This document shows, piece after piece, positions 48,418 to 54,876 of a stretch of DNA of 54,876 nt (position 1 is the first letter of the stretch; each line of letters begins with the position of its first letter). The translations under genes were made by a program, and so were the position numbers. Source of the stretch: Candidatus Binataceae bacterium (GTDB lineage Bacteria; Desulfobacterota; Binatia; Binatales; Binataceae); the NCBI GenBank assembly GCA_035308025.1, contig DATGHL010000019.1, forward strand, positions 1-54,876, written 5' to 3'. The notes under the pieces are model-generated. The model made no database searches, was not told the DNA's origin, and was given only the letters and a program-made list of their open reading frames with translations.

Positions 48418-51137
48418 TGCTGGTAATGTCCAAAGGGGCGCTGACTGCGGCCCAGGCCGAGACCTACTACGAAGAGAAATACTCCTACGACGACTATTAC
48501 AGCGAAAAGCAACGGGTCGTCGGGCACTGGTTCGGGCGCGCTGCCGAGGAGCTGGGACTCTCTGGTGAGGTAGCGACGCAAGACTTCCGGGCCGTGCTGC
48601 GCGGTGTTCGCCCCGCATCCGGCGAGGTGCTCGTTCACAAGGCGAGCGGTTACGACGACCGTCGCGCCGGTTGGGACGCGACATTCAACGCGCCCAAGTC
48701 GGTGAGCATCCAGGCTCTCGCCGGAGACGACCAACGCCTCATCGCTGCGCACCGCCGGGCAGTCAACCGCGCACTTGAGGAGGTTGAGCACTACGCCCTG
48801 TCGAGGCGACATGGCGGTAGCGAATGGGTCGTCACCGGCAATGTCGTCGCCGCACGCTTCGATCACATCGCCGCGCGTCCCGCGAGCGGAGTCCAAGACG
48901 GCTACGGCCCCGATCCTCATCTCCACACCCACGTCGTCATCGCCAACATGACCCGCCGCCCTGATGGCGAGTGGCGCGGTCTCGATCCAATTGAGATCTA
49001 TCGCGCGCAAGCCTTCGCCACCGCCGTCTACCGTTCCGAACTGGCCCGTGAGGTCCAGCAGCTCGGATACAGAATCAAGGTCGCGGGACGAGACGGACGC
49101 TGGGAACTTGGCGGCTACACGCGCGAGCAGGTGATGGCGTTTTCTCGCCGCCGCCAGGACATCGAGCAGGCCCTAGCGCGTTCGGGCTTGGCAGGAGCCG
49201 AAGCCGCCCAGAACATCGCGCATAGAACCCGGCTTTCTAAAGACCACCGCGACGAAGATAGCCTCAAAGCCGAATGGCGGTTCCGCGCGAGGGAATACGG
49301 CATCGCATTCGACCGCGATGTCTCGCAGTCACATCGGCGTGAGAAACTTCAAAACGCCAACAGTGTTGAGGAGACGATTCGTTACAGCATTGCCGAAAAC
49401 ACCGAGCGCGAGGCCGTCATCGATCGCCGCGCCCTCGAAGCGAAGGCTCTCCAGCACGCAATGGGGAGCGTCGAGCTCGATGAGATACGAAGGGAAAGCC
49501 ATCGCTTCCTGCGAGAAGGGCCGCTGATCTCGGTCGGCGACGCCGCGAGTTCGCCGCGGGGCGCGTACACGACGCCGGAGATGGTTGCTCTTGAGCGCGA
49601 GAACATCGAGCTGATGCGCAGTGGGCGAGGGAAGGCGAGCCCAATCGGCACGTTGCACGAGGTCCGCACGTGGGCGAACCAGCGCGGGCTAGCTTCGGAC
49701 CAAGCCAGCGTCGCTGAACTCACTCTTGCGTCCGGCGATTGGCTGACTTCAATCGAGGGGCGCGCTGGCGCCGCAAAGACCACGACGGTTGGTGCCATCC
49801 GCGAGTTCGCGGAAGAACAGGAGTACGCAGCCTACGGCTTCGCTCCGACGACGCGCGCGGTCAGATCGCTCTCCGACGCGGGCATCGCCTCAAGAACTGT
49901 CGCGAGTCTCCTCGAAGGCCGAACACCGGATGTCGAGAAGAAACAGATCTGGATTGTTGACGAATCGAGCCTGCTCGCGACACGGCAGGTCAACCGGCTC
50001 CTGCAGAAGGCGAGCGCCGAAGGTGTCGAGCGGGTCATTTTCGTCGGCGACCAGCGCCAGCACCATGCGATAGAAGCAGGACGACCAATCTCTCAGATGC
50101 AGGAAGCGGGAATGCCGATCGCCCGCCTGGACACCATTCGCCGCCAGCGTGATCCGGAGCTCCGCGAAGCCGTTACGCTCGCGTCTAAAGGCGAGATCGC
50201 GCAGTCGCTTGCAATCCTTGAGCGGCGCGGCGACATCCGTGAAGTCGCCGACATCGAACAGCGCAGGGAGCAAATCGCGAGAGAATATGTCGCTGCCCAC
50301 GCATCAGGGCAGCGGATTCTGGTCATCAGCCCGTCAAACGACGAGCGGCGCGAGCTGAACGAAGCGATTCGGTCTGCGCTGATCATCCGCGGCCATATCT
50401 CGTTCGTCGGCAAGGAGCACACGATTCTCTTAAATCGCGGCCTCTCCGGCGCGCAGCGTGCGATGGTTTACAACTACGAAGTAGGCGACGTGATCCGCTT
50501 CACCCGTGGAAGCAAACAGTTTGCGTTAATCAAAGGCGACTACGCCCGCGTCGAAGCTGTTGATCGCGACGCCAACCTGCTCACAGTGACGGCGCCGGAT
50601 GGGCGGCGTCTCGAATACAATCCTGTCCGCCTATTCGGCGTCGAAGTCTTTCGCGAGGAAAAAAGGTTCCTCTCACGAGGGGACCGCATCCAGTTCCGCG
50701 CACCCGACCGGGCACTCGGCCTTGCCAATGGCGAGTTCGCTACGATTAGAGCCATCGACGCTCGTCGGGCCGTTGTGCACCTAGACAACGGCAAGCAGTT
50801 GAGCGTGGCGTCGGATCGTCTTCGCCACATTGACTACGGGTACGCTTCTACTTCGCACTCGGCGCAGGGCGCGACGGTCGATCGAGTTATCGTCGACATC
50901 GATAACCGGCTCTCCCCAGAGCTGGTCAACCGCAAGCAGTTTTACGTCTCGATCAGCCGCGCGCGGAGTTCTATATCAATCTATACCGACGAGCGGCACA
51001 GTCTCTCGTACGCAGTCAGCCGAACCCGCGAGAAATCCATCGCTCTTGAGCATTCCGGTGCTGCACCGCATCGCGCTTTCGCAGTTTTGCCGGAGCAGCA
51101 TCAAACTATCAGTCGAGGACACGGTCTGCGCAGATAG
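48417..51137 (+). CDS. MobF-family conjugative relaxase-helicase (TrwC/TraI-like)
   Basis: A 906-residue protein in two parts. Residues about 1-300 are the relaxase: tyrosines in ETYYEEKY and DDYY near the N-terminus, the FNAPKSVSI motif (about 90) and PDPHLHTHVV (about 163), the three-His metal site. Residues about 430-860 are a RecD-like helicase, with Walker A as EGRAGAAKTT (about 445; the usual G before K is A), WIVDESSL (about 518), VGDQRQHHAIEAG and the late STSHSAQGATVDRV and FYVSISRAR motifs. It would nick oriT and unwind the strand. It is long enough to be functional. Confidence 0.92.
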   Translation: MLVMSKGALTAAQAETYYEEKYSYDDYYSEKQRVVGHWFGRAAEELGLSGEVATQDFRAVLRGVRPASGEVLVHKASGYDDRRAGWDATFNAPKSVSIQALAGDDQRLIAAHRRAVNRALEEVEHYALSRRHGGSEWVVTGNVVAARFDHIAARPASGVQDGYGPDPHLHTHVVIANMTRRPDGEWRGLDPIEIYRAQAFATAVYRSELAREVQQLGYRIKVAGRDGRWELGGYTREQVMAFSRRRQDIEQALARSGLAGAEAAQNIAHRTRLSKDHRDEDSLKAEWRFRAREYGIAFDRDVSQSHRREKLQNANSVEETIRYSIAENTEREAVIDRRALEAKALQHAMGSVELDEIRRESHRFLREGPLISVGDAASSPRGAYTTPEMVALERENIELMRSGRGKASPIGTLHEVRTWANQRGLASDQASVAELTLASGDWLTSIEGRAGAAKTTTVGAIREFAEEQEYAAYGFAPTTRAVRSLSDAGIASRTVASLLEGRTPDVEKKQIWIVDESSLLATRQVNRLLQKASAEGVERVIFVGDQRQHHAIEAGRPISQMQEAGMPIARLDTIRRQRDPELREAVTLASKGEIAQSLAILERRGDIREVADIEQRREQIAREYVAAHASGQRILVISPSNDERRELNEAIRSALIIRGHISFVGKEHTILLNRGLSGAQRAMVYNYEVGDVIRFTRGSKQFALIKGDYARVEAVDRDANLLTVTAPDGRRLEYNPVRLFGVEVFREEKRFLSRGDRIQFRAPDRALGLANGEFATIRAIDARRAVVHLDNGKQLSVASDRLRHIDYGYASTSHSAQGATVDRVIVDIDNRLSPELVNRKQFYVSISRARSSISIYTDERHSLSYAVSRTREKSIALEHSGAAPHRAFAVLPEQHQTISRGHGLRR

Positions 51138-51586
51138 ATCGGCGCAATCAACGCCTTCTCCCAAGAAAATAGGTGGCGCTCGCTCCACTGGACACGGCGC
51201 GCCACCCGCTTACGCCGGACGCTTGCGCTTGTCACGCCGTGCAGCGTTCCACTTCGCGCGTCTCGGAATCCAGCGCGCGCCCTCAGGTTCGAGTGAAGGG
51301 CGCGCGCCTTCAAAATGGTGCGCAGTCACAGCAGGCAAACGGCTTACGGAATCATGCGCGAATCTCCGCGCTAAGAGCGGAGTCTTGCATATGACTCCGC
51401 TGTCGGGCTTTAGAGCATCCGGCCCCTGCCGGGAAGCGGACGCCGGGAACCGGGCTGGCACTCGATTCGATCTCTTGCACATTTTCGTAATTCAGAGATT
51501 GTGGCTTTTGATGACATTCCTGTTGTTCTCGGCTAATCTCTACTCGGAGGCGGCGAGCGGCGGTTGCTGGCGCTGACAGATTTTGA
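51138..51586. other. Gap after the relaxase, with hairpins
   Basis: 449 bases without a convincing gene. A perfect 11-bp GC stem at 51273-51283 with 51297-51307 may be the terminator of the conjugation genes. A second 9-bp hairpin lies at 51376-51384 with 51393-51401. The rest is GC-rich and falls to AT-rich near 51480-51540, the likely promoter of the XRE gene. Confidence 0.5.
51273..51307 (+). terminator. Probable terminator of the conjugation module
   Basis: GCGCGCGCCCT pairs perfectly with AGGGCGCGCGC around a 13-base loop. It starts 136 bases after the relaxase stop. The T tail is weak (CCTTCAAAATGG), so its strength is uncertain. Confidence 0.5.
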
Positions 51587-51916
51587 ATGAAGACCTTCGG
51601 CCAAGTACTCAGGGAAGCTCGAAAGAAAGCCGGCATCACCCAGAGAGAGCTTGCCGCCCGCTTGAAGCGCGAAGATGGGCGTCCGGTCGATCCACCCTAT
51701 CTCAACGCCGTCGAACACGACCATCGCTATCCGCCCGAAGACTACCTGATCGAGCAGATGGCCAGAATTGTCGGCATCTCCGCCGATGTGCTGTACTTTC
51801 ATGCGAACCGGCAGCCGCCTGACGTAAAGACCGAAGCGGACCAGGAGCGGGTCGAGGCCGCTTACCGCGCGTTCCGCAGCGCGCTGGGAGTAAAACCGAC
51901 CGGCAATCGAAAATGA
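51587..51916 (+). CDS. XRE-family HTH regulator, copy 1 of an XRE-ImmA pair
   Basis: A 109-residue protein with an N-terminal helix-turn-helix: MKTFGQVLREARKKAGITQ, then LAARLKREDGRPVDPPYLNAVEHD, read here in two parts. The RPVDPPYLNAVE segment is the recognition helix area. A short dimer part with DVLYFHANRQPP follows. The stop overlaps the ImmA/IrrE-like gene start in ATGA, the coupling normal for repressor-antirepressor pairs, in which the metallopeptidase cuts the repressor. A paralogue is at 53555, about 60 percent identical by eye. Confidence 0.87.
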   Translation: MKTFGQVLREARKKAGITQRELAARLKREDGRPVDPPYLNAVEHDHRYPPEDYLIEQMARIVGISADVLYFHANRQPPDVKTEADQERVEAAYRAFRSALGVKPTGNRK

Positions 51917-52281
51917 AGCTGCTTCGCGACCCACTGGGACGCCCGATCGAGCGCCTCTACTTCAAAGCCGAGGTGCTTGACGAACGCTGCGAGCGGAAGA
52001 TCGCGGACTTCATGAACCAGCACTGCGGCGGCTTCAAACTCCCGATTCCCACCTCCTCGATAATCCGCATGATCGCGGCGGAGGCCGATGAGCTCGAACT
52101 CCATGCCGATCTGGCCCAAGGCGTGGATGGATACACCGACTTCTTTCCTGACCGCAAGCCCAGGGTGAAGATTTCGGCGCGACTCTCCGCCACCCGCTAC
52201 GAGAACCGCTTCCGCTTCACCCTCGGCCATGAATACGGCCATTATGCCGACTTCTGGATTATGCCGAGTTTTTTCGGTTGA
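51913..52281 (+). CDS. ImmA/IrrE-like metallopeptidase, cut after HExxH (copy 1)
   Basis: A 122-residue protein, shorter than usual family members. It opens MKLLRDPLGRPIERLYF and continues with a domain that fits ImmA/IrrE (GFKLPIPTSSIIRMI). The zinc motif is LGHEYGH (about residues 104-110). After this the reading passes into a repeated element and ends YADFWIMPSFFG*. The third zinc ligand and the rest of the protein are missing. The paralogue at 53883 is cut at exactly the same codon. Without the C-terminal part, peptidase activity is doubtful. Confidence 0.75.
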   Translation: MKLLRDPLGRPIERLYFKAEVLDERCERKIADFMNQHCGGFKLPIPTSSIIRMIAAEADELELHADLAQGVDGYTDFFPDRKPRVKISARLSATRYENRFRFTLGHEYGHYADFWIMPSFFG

Positions 52282-52366
52282 GCTCTACGGGCCGAGCGGT
52301 GCGACTGGAAATGTCGGCATAATTCGGCTGTGCATTTCCTCGCGCTGAACGTTCGACTTGCGGTTG
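52236..52366. repeat. 131-bp element end with ATTATGCCGA repeats, copy 1
   Basis: It has ATTATGCCGAC at 52241-52251 and ATTATGCCGAG at 52258-52268 in direct repeat, and the exact inverse GTCGGCATAAT at 52313-52323. It matches 54206-54336 with three differences in 131 bases, while the flanking genes are only about half identical as proteins. It enters the ImmA gene right after HEYGH. The match ends at 52366, after which the two copies differ. It is probably one end of a mobile element or a solo end. Confidence 0.75.
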
Positions 52367-52500
52367 GTCGGAAGCTCGCTGACGATTCGGTTGAACCGCG
52401 CCTTGACCTCTTTGACATTTAACACTTTCACAGAGCGGGCTTCGTGAGACAGCATCGCTGGAAATTGGCAGGTATCCAAGCGTGTGGCAATTTCAAACGT

Positions 52501-53319
52501 TTAGGCTTCAGGGTCTTCGATCTGAGCTTCCTCGAGTTTCCTTGCTTCGCGGTTCCACGCATCGAGCATCCACGCCGGGAGTTGATCATGTCTTCTAACA
52601 GCGACCCGAGCGTTAGCGTACGGCATATGAGGCTCGAGAATGGTTCGCACTAAAAGAGTCTCGGCAGACACTTCAATCGGCGCAATCAAATCCGGAGCCA
52701 TCGTGATGTTCTCGCGACTAGTCAGGTACAGCGGCACGACATAATTCATACGACCGAAATACCAGTACGGAATTTGGAGATTCCTATTAATGGACCACTG
52801 TATGGCGCCAGCGACTGCACATATCTGCGACACTGGAGGGGTTTGCGCTAAAAATTTGACCCGATCGGCATGGTCTCCAAGAATGTGATCATGGCTCATG
52901 ACGATTTCCGCGCTGCGACTGATCGTTGGCGGTTCTGGGATAGACGGTGAGAGCGGCAATTCAGGCGCTGAAATCCTCGATCCCGCTGCGACGAGAATAT
53001 AAGGTTGCTTGCCGATTTGAGGATTTGGCTCGAAGACCAGGTAGAGCGGCGTGCCGTAGCGTGTCTGCAGATGCCCGGCGCTCACGTAGATTTGATTCTC
53101 GCTCTGCGTGAAGCGCCCTTCTATGATGCTCCATGCGACATGCACAGCGAGATACTTCACCAAAACAAAAAGATCGTTGCCCCATTCCTCGGGCAGTGCC
53201 TCTGCTGAAAGGCGTTCAATTGTCTTATCTGGAAGAAACGCGAAGCGTCGCAACCTCTCGGTGACTTTAGCCGTTGCGGCAACGCCAAGCTGAGAGACTA
53301 GAGCATCCTTGTCGAACAC
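52501..53319 (-). CDS. DUF3825 domain protein
   Basis: A 272-residue leftward protein between the two XRE-ImmA pairs. The C-terminal half has WSINRNLQIPYWYFGRMNYVVPLYLTSRE when read in two parts, then LVRTILEPHMPYANARVAVR and PAWMLDAW, the DUF3825 pattern. The N-terminal half has YVSAGHLQTRYGTPLYLVFEPN. A long Pro/Ser-rich linker (LPLSPSIPEPP) separates them. DUF3825 proteins are thought to work with nucleic acids, and some occur beside defence genes. No catalytic motif is obvious. A cargo or toxin-like role is an inference. Confidence 0.68.
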   Translation of the reverse strand: MFDKDALVSQLGVAATAKVTERLRRFAFLPDKTIERLSAEALPEEWGNDLFVLVKYLAVHVAWSIIEGRFTQSENQIYVSAGHLQTRYGTPLYLVFEPNPQIGKQPYILVAAGSRISAPELPLSPSIPEPPTISRSAEIVMSHDHILGDHADRVKFLAQTPPVSQICAVAGAIQWSINRNLQIPYWYFGRMNYVVPLYLTSRENITMAPDLIAPIEVSAETLLVRTILEPHMPYANARVAVRRHDQLPAWMLDAWNREARKLEEAQIEDPEA

Positions 53320-53474
53320 GGTTCAGGCCCCTTTGCGAACAACGGTTGCGGGATTATTAGAACGGACGTTTTCGGAGCGCAAGGATCGGCGGACCGTGTG
53401 TCTTCCTCCGATTCAGGCCGTCCGTGGAATTGCCGCATGCGTCCAAGATAGAGAATACCTTAATCCTAATGCTC

Positions 53475-53515
53475 CTGACGGAAGGGCCAGGTTACGCTAT
53501 TCTGTCGCAAGACAG
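53475..53515 (+). promoter_or_regulatory. Promoter and operator candidate of the second XRE-ImmA pair
   Basis: CTGACG at 53475-53480, a 17-base spacer and TATTCT at 53498-53503 make a fair promoter. An inverted repeat CTGTC-GCAA-GACAG (53502-53515) overlaps the -10 box and start site and is a natural place for the XRE dimer to bind and repress its own gene. Confidence 0.5.
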
Positions 53516-53554
53516 GGAGGAGGCGGAGATGGCGGAAGGCGCTGACTCGATGGC

Positions 53555-54025
53555 ATGAAGACATTTGGCCAAGTAATTACCGAGGCTCGCAAAAAAGCAG
53601 GCCTCACACAAAAGGAGGTTGCCGGACGCCTGAAGCGCGAGGATGGCCGCGTGGTTGATGCCCCATACCTAAATGCGATGGAGCACGACCGGCGCTATCC
53701 ACCGTCGAATCATTTGATCGACCAGCTTGCCGAAATCCTCGGAGTGCCCGCCGACTTGCTCTACTTCCACGCGAAGCGATTGCCAGGCGATATCAAACGC
53801 GACGTGGACAATCAGCAGGTTGAGGCGGCGTACCAGGCTTTCCGCAAGGCGCTGAAAGGCTCTAAAACCGGCAGCAAAAAAAATGAAACCGCTTCGCGAT
53901 CCGCTTGGTCGGCCGATTCCACGTCTCTACTTCAAGACAGAGGAGCTGGACGCCAGGTGCGAAGGGATCATCAGAGATTTCATGGAGCGCCGAGCCGGCG
54001 GCTTCCGCCTGCCGATTCCCACTGA
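53555..54025 (+). CDS. XRE-family HTH regulator, copy 2, extended by a poly-A frame shift
   Basis: 156 residues as read. The first 109 match copy 1: MKTFGQVITEARKKAGLTQ, VVDAPYLNAMEHDRRYPPS, then ADLLYFHAKRLPGDI. At GSKTGSKK the gene enters a run of eight A (53876-53883). Nine A would end the protein in TGA with an ATGA overlap, exactly as in copy 1. With eight A the frame runs on for 47 more residues, antiparallel to nothing and out of frame inside the ImmA gene, so this tail is probably meaningless. Slippage on the run could make both forms. Confidence 0.8.
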   Translation: MKTFGQVITEARKKAGLTQKEVAGRLKREDGRVVDAPYLNAMEHDRRYPPSNHLIDQLAEILGVPADLLYFHAKRLPGDIKRDVDNQQVEAAYQAFRKALKGSKTGSKKNETASRSAWSADSTSLLQDRGAGRQVRRDHQRFHGAPSRRLPPADSH

Positions 54026-54251
54026 CGAGTTGACGCGCCTTATCGAAGAGCAAGCCGACGACCTCGATATGTACGCGGACCTGCCCGAAGGAATTCAGGG
54101 CCAGACGCTGTTCTTCCTCGATCGGCGGCCCAAGGTGCAGATCTCGGAAGCGATCCACAGAACCAAAAGCGACCACCGCGTTCGAACCACTCTGGCTCAT
54201 GAATTCGGCCATTATGCCGACTTCCGGATTATGCCGAGTTTTTTCGGTTGA
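53883..54251 (+). CDS. ImmA/IrrE-like metallopeptidase, cut after HExxH (copy 2)
   Basis: A 122-residue paralogue of the protein at 51913, about half identical by eye. It opens MKPLRDPLGRPIPRLYF, continues with GFRLPIPTDELTRLIEEQ and reaches LAHEFGH (about residues 104-110). Then it passes into the repeated element and ends YADFRIMPSFFG*. The third zinc ligand is lost, as in copy 1. The start lies inside the A8 run shared with the XRE gene. The element is followed by a tyrosine recombinase gene, so here the full mobile element may be present beyond the right edge. Confidence 0.75.
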   Translation: MKPLRDPLGRPIPRLYFKTEELDARCEGIIRDFMERRAGGFRLPIPTDELTRLIEEQADDLDMYADLPEGIQGQTLFFLDRRPKVQISEAIHRTKSDHRVRTTLAHEFGHYADFRIMPSFFG

Positions 54252-54336
54252 GCTCTGCGGGCCGAGCGGTGCGACTGGAAATGTCGGCATAATTCGGCTG
54301 TGCATTTCCTTGCGCTGAACGTTCGACTTGCGGTTG
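54206..54336. repeat. 131-bp element end with ATTATGCCGA repeats, copy 2
   Basis: ATTATGCCGAC at 54211-54221, ATTATGCCGAG at 54228-54238 and the inverse GTCGGCATAAT at 54283-54293, with the same spacing as copy 1. Direct repeats 17 bases apart plus one inverted copy look like recombinase binding sites. From 54337 the sequence differs from copy 1 and leads, after about 210 bases without a gene, to the recombinase at 54551. Confidence 0.75.
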
Positions 54337-54550
54337 AGACTTGACCTATAGGGTCTCGGTCAGCGCCGGGGCGGGGAGTTGCTGATGCCTTCAGCGACTC
54401 GGTTGACGGTGCCGATCCAAAGTTCCCCACGCGAGGGGTAGCGCCGCCGATCTAACCGGGATGCGACGAGCGAAGCGGCTCTGATTCGCCGACGATCTGA
54501 TCCTCCGAAGCCAGTGGCCTGACCTTTCGCCAACACGAAAGGAGAGGCAC

Positions 54551-54876
54551 ATGACATTCCCACGGACTCCTGACCGCGCGCGGCCGGGTGAGGCGCAATG
54601 GTTCTGGCCGCATCGGCAAACCTTCATGGAGCGACTGGCCGCGCAAGGCTCCTCGCGATTCACGCTGCGCGAATACGAATCGATCGCCGACCGCTTCGGT
54701 GCGGCAATTGAGAGCCGCGCTTTTGGTGTCGGCGACCTAAATGGCGCTACGACGGAGCGCCTTCGGCGGATGGTGCTGAGAGAGGTCCCCGAATACGCTC
54801 GCACCTACGCCAAGTTCTGTCTGGGACGCTTCATCAATCATCTGGTCGAGGCCGGGGTTGCGACTGCGCCGCGACC
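54551..54876 (+). CDS. Tyrosine recombinase/site-specific integrase, N-terminal part
   Basis: 108 codons from an ATG behind AGGAG, open at the right edge. It shows the helical core-binding (SAM-like) domain of tyrosine recombinases: FMERLAAQGSSRFTLREYES, a long linker helix, and YAKFCLGRFINHLVEAGVA, the pattern of an arm that wraps DNA. The catalytic R-H-R-Y residues would lie beyond the window, so the call rests on the N-terminal half. Its place just inside the ATTATGCCGA repeats suggests it moves the element. Confidence 0.72.
   Translation, partial: MTFPRTPDRARPGEAQWFWPHRQTFMERLAAQGSSRFTLREYESIADRFGAAIESRAFGVGDLNGATTERLRRMVLREVPEYARTYAKFCLGRFINHLVEAGVATAPR

Noticed and set aside
51210..51482. 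A 90-codon minus-strand frame after the relaxase
   Set aside because: It crosses two hairpins and shows Arg/Pro/Ala shadow composition.
52241..52323. An integron attC site
   Set aside because: The repeats do not carry the GTTRRRY-type core sites, and no integron integrase is seen; the tyrosine recombinase at 54551 is not identifiable as IntI from this part.
52285..52479. A 64-codon minus-strand frame crossing the repeated element
   Set aside because: In the second copy of the element the stop is lost and the frame differs, so it is not a conserved gene. It may be the tail of a lost element gene.
1..54876. tRNA or rRNA genes, CRISPR arrays and riboswitches
   Set aside because: I looked for T-loop words, regularly spaced repeats and known leader shapes and saw none that I can support.

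Overview
This is a high-GC bacterial chromosome window that falls into two parts. Positions 1 to about 43,700 are a dense mosaic of ordinary chromosomal genes on both strands. Positions about 43,700 to the right edge are an accessory island with conjugation, restriction, XRE/ImmA and site-specific recombinase genes. The gene set suggests a soil or groundwater relative of the old Deltaproteobacteria, and my best guess is Candidatus Binatota. The clues are an rpsF-priB-rpsR-DUF2232-rplI ribosomal cluster, an outer-membrane acyltransferase, many enoyl-CoA hydratases, acyl-CoA ligase and luciferase-like monooxygenases, desulforedoxin-like mini-proteins, and NHL and kelch surface proteins. The phylum is an inference; no rRNA gene is present to settle it.

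Layout. 1-3613: a GT-C membrane glycosyltransferase running off the left edge, a cold shock protein, an adenosine-specific kinase, a small HEFGH zincin and a hypothetical. 3625-6112: mannose-1-phosphate guanylyltransferase and phosphomannomutase, which together make GDP-mannose. 6238-9130: an SDR, a CPBP intramembrane protease, the 3' remnant of an HD-like gene, and a luciferase-like monooxygenase. 9152-11495: a lipid A type acyltransferase and ADP-glucose pyrophosphorylase. 11937-13023: a zinc-ribbon protein and a glutathione transferase that converge on a strong terminator. 13085-15795: the small ribosomal operon (S6, PriB-like, S18, DUF2232, L9). 15995-21660: an SDR, a 1199-residue NHL-repeat cell-surface protein, a secreted protein, a YeaQ-type membrane protein and a desulforedoxin-like mini-protein. 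21703-26800: a lipid/aromatic acid degradation cluster (two enoyl-CoA hydratases, acyl-CoA ligase, amidohydrolase) and a second mini-protein. 26872-32219: YgfZ, EF-P coupled to a THUMP methyltransferase, a SAM methyltransferase, an alpha/beta hydrolase and an SCP2-like protein. 32542-40202: a kelch lipoprotein, a luciferase-like monooxygenase, a pro-kumamolisin-only lipoprotein, an ECF sigma/anti-sigma/DUF3106 operon and a secreted triple-repeat protein. 40517-43655: NudC, a zinc alcohol dehydrogenase and an enoyl-CoA hydratase.

Island. 43732-45080 holds a BglII-like endonuclease frameshifted in an A7 tract, a small unknown protein and the 3' stump of another nuclease-like gene. From a good promoter at 45298 runs a short conjugation module: VirB2/TrbC pilin, DUF2274, a strongly structured non-coding stretch that I propose as oriT, an RHH accessory protein, a T4SS coupling protein split by a one-base shift, and a MobF relaxase-helicase. 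The remaining mating-pair genes are absent, so the module looks mobilisable or decayed. Right of it lie two paralogous XRE-ImmA/IrrE pairs on either side of a DUF3825 gene. Both ImmA genes are cut off immediately after their HExxH codons by the same 131-bp sequence (three differences). That sequence carries direct and inverted copies of ATTATGCCGA. The second copy is followed by the start of a tyrosine recombinase at the right edge. This points to a recombinase-borne element that enters ImmA-type genes at the zinc-site codons, and it is the most interesting signal in the window.
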